A DNA stretch of 37,955 bases from Candidatus Zixiibacteriota bacterium (GTDB lineage Bacteria; RBG-13-66-14; B26-G2; WVWN01), in the NCBI GenBank assembly GCA_011773985.1, contig WVWN01000078.1, forward strand, positions 112,196-150,150, in the 5' to 3' direction. Every line of letters begins with the position of its first letter. Position 1 is the first letter of the stretch. This document shows positions 9,015 to 16,875 of this stretch, piece by piece. A program made the position numbers and the translations under genes. A model generated the notes under the pieces. It ran no database searches. It saw only the letters and a list, made by a program, of their open reading frames with translations, and had not been told where the DNA came from.

Positions 9015-9671
9015 TTATTTGTAGAGGGCCTTGACGCGGCCCAGGCTCGTCGGCGCGACGCCCGAGGGGCCGATGGTGATGCGGCCGTATCGGTGCATAT
9101 TAGCGCTGACGTTCCCGGTTTCCGCGGTGGCCGAGGAGGAGTTGTAAACCCGGCCCGGGAAGGGCGGCGGGCCGCTGTTGCGGCACTTGAACGGGTTGAT
9201 GCCGCCGCTGCCGCCGGTCCACGAGACCTCTATCAGGAGGTTGTCGCGGTTGTTGAACGTGAAGTTCGTCGGCGCGACGACCGTCATCCACTGGTTGGCG
9301 GAGCTGGGCGGGAGGACGTACGTGCCGCTGAATACGGTGACGGGCGTGTTGCCGCCGTAGTTGTTTTTGAAGTTCGCGGTGATGGCCTTAATGCCCGTGT
9401 GGCACAGCAGGACCTTGCAGTTAGGGAACGTACCGCCCAAGCCGCCCGCGCTGTTGGACCAGATCTGCCATTCGACCTTCGTTACCGGGCCGGCCTCGCC
9501 CAGCTCGCTCTGGAACCACATCGTCTGCCACCTGAACGCCGGGTAATTGCCCCAGAAAGGATAGGTGTTGTTGCTGTTAGGGGTCCCGCCGCCGACTATG
9601 TGCACGGCCGCCGTCGCGGCGGCCGCCGCGGCGAGTACGAGCGCGGGCGTTAATAACGCGAACTTCTTCAT
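9015..9671 (-). CDS. Secreted beta-rich protein with SLGRVK C-terminal tail (copy G)
   Basis: The protein has 218 residues, subfamily 2. The signal peptide (MKKFALLTPALVL, Ala-rich, cut near TAA/VH) is followed by VHIVGGGTPNSNNTYPFWG and FRWQTMWFQSELGEAGPV (as in the 6480 copy), then VLLCHTG, NNYGGNTPVTVFSGTY, SSANQW (as in 9890), PTNFTFNN and DNLLIEVSWTGGSG (as in 8204). It ends SGVAPTSLGRVKALYK, like the 7282 copy. It thus shares different segments with four neighbours. The ATG at 9671 has an AAGGAG-type site. This copy is the best single witness for recombination within the array. Confidence 0.85.
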   Translation of the reverse strand: MKKFALLTPALVLAAAAAATAAVHIVGGGTPNSNNTYPFWGNYPAFRWQTMWFQSELGEAGPVTKVEWQIWSNSAGGLGGTFPNCKVLLCHTGIKAITANFKNNYGGNTPVTVFSGTYVLPPSSANQWMTVVAPTNFTFNNRDNLLIEVSWTGGSGGINPFKCRNSGPPPFPGRVYNSSSATAETGNVSANMHRYGRITIGPSGVAPTSLGRVKALYK

Positions 9672-9840
9672 CGTAATAACTCCTTACAGTGAACCTTCGG
9701 ATGGGCGAGACGGTTCTCCCTGCTTTCCTCGCTTAGGTTAAGATATAAAATTAAATAATACAACCTAAACCCGTACCAGCAACCGGCCGGGGGCGTATAT
9801 ATCGTTTGTTTTTTCGTTTAAAATAGGAGCCGAAAGAAAG

Positions 9841-9860
9841 CCCCTCTCGAGCGAGAGGGG
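9841..9860 (-). terminator. Family hairpin terminator after the 9890-10540 gene
   Basis: CCCCTCTC (9841-9848) pairs with GAGAGGGG (9853-9860) across GAGC. The outer AACG/CGTT pair is broken here, so it is a drifted copy of the family stem. The minus strand continues CTTTC. Confidence 0.65.
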
Positions 9861-9889
9861 CGTTCTCAGATTTTGGCGTGTTCCGGTTG

Positions 9890-10540
9890 CTAGCGGAACA
9901 GCGACTTGACGCGGCCGAGGCTCGTGGCCTCGACGCCCACGTAGCCGATGGTGATGCGGCCGTATTGGTGGTATCGAGCGCTGACCGTGCCGGTGGTCGC
10001 GGTCTTCGACTTCGTATTCCATACGCGGCCCGGCGAAGGTGGCGTGCTGGTCGAGCGGTATTTGAAAAAGTTTGTGCCGGCGGTAGCCCCTTGCCAAGAA
10101 ACCTCTATGAGTAGGTTACCCGTGTTGTTGTACGTGAAGTTCTTGGGTTCGACGATAGTCACCCACTGGTTAGCGGAACTCGCAGGCAGGACGTAGGTCC
10201 CTTTGAATACGTTGACGGGAGTGTTGCCGGCGTAGTTGTTGGCGAAGGTCGACGTCACGGCCCAAAGGCTAGTGATGCAGAGCAGTATGTCGCAATTTCT
10301 GTAAGTGCCGCCTTGGCCGCCCGAAGCGGACCGCATTTGCCATTCGATCTTGATTACCGGGCCCGCTTCTCTTAACTCGGTCTGGAACCACATCGTCTGC
10401 CACCTGAACGCGGAAAAACCGCCGTAGAAAGGATAAGTATTGGCGCTGTTGGGCGTGCCGCCTACTATGTGCACGCCGGTAGCCACGGCACCGGACGCGG
10501 CGAGGACCAGCGCCAGCGTTAAAAACACGTATTTCTTCAC
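9890..10540 (-). CDS. Secreted beta-rich protein with SLGRVK C-terminal tail (copy H)
   Basis: The protein has 216 residues, subfamily 2. The signal peptide (MKKYVFLTLALVL, cut near VAT/GV) is followed by VHIVGGTPNSANTYPFYG, FRWQTMWFQTELREAGPV, NNYAGNTPVNVFKGTY, SSANQWVTIVEPKNF and YNNTGNLLIEVSWQG. It ends EATSLGRVKSLFR. The otherwise conserved CH[ST] motif reads CIT here (DILLCITS), so the histidine is not strictly required or this copy has drifted. The start is GTG with AAGGAGG 7 bases upstream, identical to the 6480 copy. Gene and upstream flank form a duplicate of the 6480 block. Confidence 0.85.
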   Translation of the reverse strand: MKKYVFLTLALVLAASGAVATGVHIVGGTPNSANTYPFYGGFSAFRWQTMWFQTELREAGPVIKIEWQMRSASGGQGGTYRNCDILLCITSLWAVTSTFANNYAGNTPVNVFKGTYVLPASSANQWVTIVEPKNFTYNNTGNLLIEVSWQGATAGTNFFKYRSTSTPPSPGRVWNTKSKTATTGTVSARYHQYGRITIGYVGVEATSLGRVKSLFR

Positions 10541-10645
10541 GATACTACCTCCTTAAGAATAATCAAAGCCGTCCGTTTTTATTTACTTTATAAAAACATA
10601 AGATCGATATTGTTGCAAGCGAAATCGGCCCCGCGTCGGCGGTGA
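10541..10645 (-). repeat. Upstream region duplicated from 7128-7231
   Basis: This is the partner of the 7128-7231 flank: same leader, TATAAAGTAAAT box, TTGCAA and the GAAATCGGCC run, leading into a family terminator. It marks a segmental duplication boundary beyond the coding region. Confidence 0.75.
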
Positions 10646-10676
10646 GAAAACGCCCCTCTTGAGTGAGAGGGGCGTT
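10646..10676 (-). terminator. Family hairpin terminator next to the orphan tail
   Basis: AACGCCCCTCT (10649-10659) pairs with AGAGGGGCGTT (10666-10676), then TTTT on the minus strand. It follows the orphan SLGRVK tail and now probably ends the glycosyltransferase transcript. Confidence 0.8.
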
Positions 10677-10701
10677 CGTAACGTGAAGGTTTTTTCCGTT
10701 A

Positions 10702-10740
10702 TTAGCGGAACATCGACTTGACGCGGCCCAGGCTCGTAGG
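10702..10740 (-). pseudogene. Orphan 3' end of an SLGRVK-tail gene
   Basis: Read on the minus strand this stretch encodes PTSLGRVKSMFR-stop, and about 35 bases are nearly identical to the end of the 8204 gene. It is followed by the family terminator at its usual distance. No body or signal peptide precedes it. Upstream homology stops abruptly at about 10740, and the glycosyltransferase stop codon lies 11 bases further. The tail is in a different frame from the glycosyltransferase, so it is not translated from that start without a frameshift. I read it as the remnant of an array member whose body was replaced or deleted. Confidence 0.8.
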
Positions 10741-10751
10741 CGGCCAGGGGG

Positions 10752-12227
10752 TCAAGGCTCGAGGCGCCACACGGCGAAGCCCTCGGCCATCGTCAGCCGC
10801 TCGAGCGCCTCGTCCAAGTACCTTTGGACGTCGTTGCTCATCACGCCGTGGTAGCGCATGTCGACCACAAGGTACCGGGCGCCCCCGGCCTCGTACTTCT
10901 TTATGAAGCTCGCGAATATCGCGGCGTCCTCCGCCAGCGGCCCCTTCGGTGATAATACCCACCCCTTGCGGCCGCAATAGTAGAGCCACTGCGGCCCGCC
11001 GTCGTTGAACGTGATTATGGGCGCGGCCGTCTTATCTATAGAATTAAGATAAGCCCCCGCCCGTACGGGCGCGTCGCTCACGCGCGCGAACCGGCGGAAC
11101 TTGCCCGTGAAGGAGGGGACCGCCGCGGCCAGAAGTAGCGCTGTTAAGGCCGCAACGACTTTTCCCGGTACGTTCCGGCGTAATAATTTTAAGGCTTCCG
11201 CGGCCGCGTAGCCTCCCGCGAGCGCGGCGGGCGCGACGAGCGGCAGCGAATAATAATCGTGATAATATGCGCCGCGCGCCAGCACGAGCAGGTATATAAC
11301 TGCGGCGCCGAGCCACGTCAATATTTTATAGCGGAAGTCGGTCCGCCTCGCGACGAGCAGCGCGACCCCCGCGAGCGCGAACAGTAGCCCGGGCCACGTC
11401 AGGACGTTCGCGGCCAGGTTCTCGACGAGCATCTTACGGTAGAAATCGCCCGACAGTAACGTCGACAGCGTGGCCCATTTGTCGCCGGCGACCCAGATAC
11501 CGAACGTAAGCCCCGTCCTTAAATAAATTTGGTGCGCGTGCCAGTACCAGGCCGCGGCGGGTATAAACGCGCCGGCGAGGACGAGCCAGGGCGCTGGCGA
11601 ACGCAGCTCAAGCCGCCGGTAGCGCAGCGCCAGCGCGGCGAACCATATCAACAGGTGGAACGCGGTGAGCTTGAGCGCGCCCGCGACGGCCAGGAGGGCC
11701 GCGGCGTCGAAGAAGTCGCTCGCGCGGCCATCGTCGAGCCAGCGTAAGAAGAAGTACGCCGAGGCGAGCGAGACGGCGAGGACCCAGCTCTCGGGCATGA
11801 ACGCCCGGCCCATAAAACCGGCGACGGGCGAGACGGCGAAGAGGAAGGTCGCCGCCAGCGCCGCGGCCGGCCCTATTAATCGCCGGCCTATTTTGTAAAT
11901 TAAAAATAATTGGAGAAAGTAGGCCGCGAGCGAGAGCAAGCGGCCGAGCCACTCGCGTACGCCGAGGGTGCGGTAGAGGGCCGCGGCCGCATACGAGTAG
12001 ACCGGGAACTCGGTCTCGCAGTAGTTGGGGCCCGGGCCGCCCCAGTCGACGGCCGGGTAGAAGAAGTTCATGTCGCCGTCGTGGAAGTTGCGCGCGATGG
12101 CCGCAGTGTCGGCCTGGCGCCACGCGTGGTGCCCCAACAGCGGCCGACCGAAGCCGTAGAGCTTGTGGCCTACGGCGAGGACGACAAGCACGGCCGCCCA
12201 AAAGCGGTATCTCTTAAAAAAATTCAA
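10752..12227 (-). CDS. GT-C family membrane glycosyltransferase (PMT_2/ArnT-like)
   Basis: This 491-residue polytopic membrane protein probably transfers a sugar from a polyprenyl-phosphate donor at the periplasmic face. Near residues 33-47 it has LGHHAWRQADTAAIA, with the acidic residue in the first outer loop typical of GT-C enzymes, followed by NFFYPAVDWGGPG and ETEFPVYSY. Then come about ten hydrophobic segments (for example around residues 100-120, 185-220 and 275-345), and the last 110 residues form a soluble domain ending VWRLEP. Acceptor and donor cannot be told. The gene stands among exported-protein genes, so protein or envelope-glycan glycosylation is plausible. Its 3' end abuts the orphan SLGRVK tail, which suggests it was inserted there. 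Confidence 0.8.
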   Translation of the reverse strand: MNFFKRYRFWAAVLVVLAVGHKLYGFGRPLLGHHAWRQADTAAIARNFHDGDMNFFYPAVDWGGPGPNYCETEFPVYSYAAAALYRTLGVREWLGRLLSLAAYFLQLFLIYKIGRRLIGPAAALAATFLFAVSPVAGFMGRAFMPESWVLAVSLASAYFFLRWLDDGRASDFFDAAALLAVAGALKLTAFHLLIWFAALALRYRRLELRSPAPWLVLAGAFIPAAAWYWHAHQIYLRTGLTFGIWVAGDKWATLSTLLSGDFYRKMLVENLAANVLTWPGLLFALAGVALLVARRTDFRYKILTWLGAAVIYLLVLARGAYYHDYYSLPLVAPAALAGGYAAAEALKLLRRNVPGKVVAALTALLLAAAVPSFTGKFRRFARVSDAPVRAGAYLNSIDKTAAPIITFNDGGPQWLYYCGRKGWVLSPKGPLAEDAAIFASFIKKYEAGGARYLVVDMRYHGVMSNDVQRYLDEALERLTMAEGFAVWRLEP

Positions 12228-12300
12228 CGGTAGAGTTGCCCGGAAGCGTTAGCCATTTTACCACGCGTCGCCGCCGCGGTCAATTGCGGCGCCCCGAGCG

Positions 12301-12324
12301 AAAAACCCGGCCGCTAAGCCGGGT
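12301..12324 (-). terminator. Terminator overlapping the stop of the 12314 gene
   Basis: On the minus strand ACCCGGC pairs with GCCGGGT around a 6-base loop containing the TAG stop codon, then five T. Overlap of stop and hairpin is economical but works for rho-independent termination. Confidence 0.8.
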
Positions 12325-12562
12325 CCTTTTTCGGGGTATCCGTTTCGACTTCGACTAGGTCAGGGCCGCGCCGCGGCGGGACGCCCCCTTCGGCGAGTAG
12401 CTCCCGGAAAGGCCCGCCGCCCTTGGCGCGCAAGCAGTAGCGTAACGCGAGCAGTACGAGTTCCGCGACAGAAATGCCCGCCTTTTCCGCCAGCTCTTTC
12501 GCGGCGCTCTCGTCGTCTGACAGGACCTCGAGTATTACTAGTTTACTTTCTTCCTGAGGCAT
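12314..12562 (-). CDS. Small hypothetical protein, possible DNA-binding fold
   Basis: This 82-residue soluble protein is not recognised by name. Residues 5-50 (KLVILEVLSDDE, AKELAEKAGISVAELVLLALRYCLR) look like a beta strand followed by two or three helices, which could be a ribbon-helix-helix or similar small regulator or antitoxin-like fold. The C-terminus is proline- and acid-rich. No toxin partner is adjacent. It is monocistronic: a terminator overlaps its stop, and the upstream neighbour (12644) is separated by 81 bases. The ATG at 12562 has AAGG four bases before it, a weak ribosome site. Confidence 0.6.
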   Translation of the reverse strand: MPQEESKLVILEVLSDDESAAKELAEKAGISVAELVLLALRYCLRAKGGGPFRELLAEGGVPPRRGPDLVEVETDTPKKDPA

Positions 12563-12643
12563 AAACCTTGTTCAGGCGACTCGCCGAAGGGATTTTGATA
12601 AGCAAAAATTCTAAGTCGACCCTGCAACGGCTCTTTTTTGGAG

Positions 12644-13261
12644 TTAAAAGAATATGGCGAGCCCCGCTTTAATTCCGAAATAAAGCGCTGCGCCACCGTC
12701 GTACTCGTATCCCTTAGTATGCCAATTGTACGCGGCCGCGCGCTTGCCGAACAAGACCACCAAATCCGGCCCGGCGTCCACGACTAACGGCCCTATTAAC
12801 GGCACGTACGTTCCCGCCTCGCCGTACAACCCCGGGTGGTAGAGTACCTTCGGCCCGACGTAGCCATACTGGTAGTAGGTCCTCTCGCGCGCGAGGACCG
12901 CGCCGCCGCCCGCGTACGGGTATGTGAAGCGAAGGGGTATGTTGTAAATGACGCCGCCGCGGAAAGACAATATTTGCCGCTCCATCGGTACGGTAAAATG
13001 CTTCGGCAGAGTAAACTTGCCGAATTCGTGGCGGTCGTAGCTGAAGGCCGCGGTGATCGCAAAGGTTTCGGACCACTCGTACCTTAGGCGGGCGGCGCCT
13101 CCCGCCCACGAGGCGCGGGCGTCCTCGCCCGCCGCCGGAATCGATGCGCGGTAGTAGGCGCCTACGGTGACGCCGGCACGTTTCTGGCTCGGCGTCGCTG
13201 CGGAGGTAAACGCGGCCGCGGCGAGCGCCGGTAAAAAGAAAAACTTTAGCATATTATTCAT
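12644..13261 (-). CDS. Putative outer-membrane beta-barrel protein
   Basis: This 205-residue protein has a signal peptide (MNNMLKFFFLPALAAAAFTSAA) followed by alternating strands rich in Tyr, Gly and aromatic residues (VTVGAYYRAS, ARLRYEWSETFAITAAFSYD, LSFRGGVIYNIPL, YPYAGGGAVLARE, GLYGEAGTYVPLIG, GAALYFGIKAGLAIFF). It ends in Phe, as barrel proteins often do for Bam recognition. An open frame extends upstream to 13717, but that part is the shadow of the next gene. Met at 13261 or 13252 fits the signal peptide, though neither has a clear ribosome site. It follows the secreted propeller gene by 32 bases in the same direction and is probably co-transcribed. Function is unknown. Confidence 0.75.
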   Translation of the reverse strand: MNNMLKFFFLPALAAAAFTSAATPSQKRAGVTVGAYYRASIPAAGEDARASWAGGAARLRYEWSETFAITAAFSYDRHEFGKFTLPKHFTVPMERQILSFRGGVIYNIPLRFTYPYAGGGAVLARERTYYQYGYVGPKVLYHPGLYGEAGTYVPLIGPLVVDAGPDLVVLFGKRAAAYNWHTKGYEYDGGAALYFGIKAGLAIFF

Positions 13262-13293
13262 AATTTTACAAAAATACGCGCGGCCTTTCAAGG

Positions 13294-14967
13294 TCAACGC
13301 GTCACCACGAACGACGTGTGCGATTCCTCTCCGCCGGCATTCACGGCCGCGACGTAACAGCCGGGCGCCAAGCGGCTCGCGTCGAGCTCGAACGTGTTGG
13401 CGCCCGCGGCCGCCTCTATCCCGCTCGCGGCGACGCGCCGGCCCGCTATGTCGTAAGCGGCGACGGTTGCGGCAGCCGGGCCTTCCTGCCGCCACGCGAG
13501 GCTGCAGCTCTCCCGGCACGGGTTGGGCGAGACGCTTAAACCGGCGATGAAAGGCCTCCCCTCGCCAACGGTCACGCGTACGGCCCCGCAGGTCATCGCT
13601 TGGCCTGTACCCGTTTGCCCCTCGAGTTTGTACGCGTAGTGTCCGGGCGAACGCGGCTCGTCGTAGTACGTAAAGGGCGGCCGCCCGACGATGGCGTCGG
13701 CGTTTAGCCGCCACCAATCTTCGCCGGGCAGACGGGCGCGATATAGGTTAAAACGCCCGAACCGGTCGACGTTTTCGCCGTCCCACGATAGCTTCACGCC
13801 GGCTGGCGTGGCCCGGGCCCGGAAGTTTACGCCCCCCGCCGGCGCTTCGCTCAGCGGAAGCCTTTGGACGCAAACATCCTTTTGGCCCTCGGTATATATG
13901 ACCGCGATTTCGCCGTCGTTCGTGACGGCGGCCGACGGACAGGCCGAATGCGTCCGCGGCGACTGCGATACGCGGGCCGCGGCGCTCCACGCTTTCCCGA
14001 ATAGCGTCCCATAAAAGACCTCTTCGGCCGGCGTCTCGCGGTTGTCCTCCCAGAACAGCAGCAGCCGGCCGTCGGGGGCCGACGCCACGTTCGGGTGGTA
14101 GGCTATACCGCCGCCGTCGTAGAGGACGTGTTCGGGGCCCCAACCGCCGCCTGCGTCTACCATCTCCCAGATTGCGGGCCGCCCGAGCCGGCGGTCCATG
14201 AAGAATAGGCGAAGCACGCCGCCCTCGGCGGCCAAGCGCGGGTGGAAGGTCTTGGCGGGGTCGTACGTAAGGCGGCGCGTGGGGGTCCAGCTCGAACCTT
14301 CGCGCGTGCGCTCGTAGAGCTCGCACTCTCCCGAACTGTCGTCGCGCCAGACGACGCGGATTTTTTTCTGGAAATAGGCCATCGTCGGCATCCAGCTGCC
14401 GTAGTGGCCTTTAGTGTCCGAAACGCGGGCCGGCGGCTCGAACCCCCGGCCGTCGTGTCGCCAGACGGTAAACCAGATATATGCTGGCCCGCCGGACGTC
14501 CTCTCCCCAACCATCGCGAGTGCGACGTCGCCGTCGGGTAGAGGTAACGGCGACGGGTGGCCTAAGTGCCATCCGGACACAGCCAGGTATTCGCGTGGGC
14601 CCCAATTTCCCATGCCGTCGCCGCCGCGGTGGCAAAGGGCGTTGCCCGCCTTGAAGAAGACGTGGAGCTGGTCGGTCGCGTCGACGGTTATGGCGGCGTC
14701 CCGTCCTCCCGATTCGTCGAGCCGGTATGGCGCCTCCCAACGGCGGCCGAAGCGGTTGTAGCGGCGCCAGTAGGCGCTGGCGCCGCCCTCTTCGAAGAAC
14801 ACGGCGTGGAGGTTTTTTTCGTCGTCGGCGACGAGCGCAGTCGCGAAGTTGTAGCAGGTGCGCCAATTGCCCTCGGCGGGCGATATGTGCTCTGGGGGCG
14901 ACCAGGCCGGGAGGGTCGGGGACGTCGAGGCGGAGAGGGTAGCGACACAGATAAGGTTTTTGATCAT
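13294..14967 (-). CDS. Secreted propeller-like protein with type-IX-like C-terminal domain
   Basis: The protein has 557 residues. After a short signal-like start it has repeated units of the sialidase/BNR kind (LHAVFFEE, LHVFFKAG, IRVVWRDDSSGE, LRLFFMDRRLGRP, LLLFWEDNRE, IAVIYTEGQKD) from about 40 to 350, a likely beta-propeller. A fibronectin-III-like stretch follows (about 370-460, VKLSWDGENVDRFGRFNLYRA). The last 85 residues, SVSPNPCRESCSLAW ... AYDIAGRRV ... LAPGCYVA ... SFVVTR, look like the C-terminal sorting domain of type IX secretion. No catalytic sialidase Arg triad or RIP motif is evident, so it probably binds rather than cleaves. It does not carry the SLGRVK tail. Confidence 0.75.
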   Translation of the reverse strand: MIKNLICVATLSASTSPTLPAWSPPEHISPAEGNWRTCYNFATALVADDEKNLHAVFFEEGGASAYWRRYNRFGRRWEAPYRLDESGGRDAAITVDATDQLHVFFKAGNALCHRGGDGMGNWGPREYLAVSGWHLGHPSPLPLPDGDVALAMVGERTSGGPAYIWFTVWRHDGRGFEPPARVSDTKGHYGSWMPTMAYFQKKIRVVWRDDSSGECELYERTREGSSWTPTRRLTYDPAKTFHPRLAAEGGVLRLFFMDRRLGRPAIWEMVDAGGGWGPEHVLYDGGGIAYHPNVASAPDGRLLLFWEDNRETPAEEVFYGTLFGKAWSAAARVSQSPRTHSACPSAAVTNDGEIAVIYTEGQKDVCVQRLPLSEAPAGGVNFRARATPAGVKLSWDGENVDRFGRFNLYRARLPGEDWWRLNADAIVGRPPFTYYDEPRSPGHYAYKLEGQTGTGQAMTCGAVRVTVGEGRPFIAGLSVSPNPCRESCSLAWRQEGPAAATVAAYDIAGRRVAASGIEAAAGANTFELDASRLAPGCYVAAVNAGGEESHTSFVVTR

Positions 14968-15029
14968 CTACTATTTCGCCGTCTCGGGTTCGGGAATATT
15001 TTATCCTTTCCGCGGCCATTATCAATTGA

Positions 15030-16778
<1,749 letters not shown>

Positions 16779-16875
16779 GACGTGCGGCACCCGGCCGTGA
16801 GGACCGCGGCGAGCAGCGCCGGTTTTTTGTCGCGGGAATCGCGCGGGCGACGGATTTTTTAGGAGGAAACGTTAG

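Noticed and set aside
10702-10989. 95-residue ORF ending in the SLGRVK tail as a real gene
   Set aside because: Upstream of the tail it only reads the glycosyltransferase gene in another frame; composition (Arg-rich, no signal peptide) is that of a shadow.
12644-13717. 357-residue start for the beta-barrel gene
   Set aside because: The extra 150 residues are the alternate frame of the propeller gene and are Arg-rich; a signal peptide begins at 13261.
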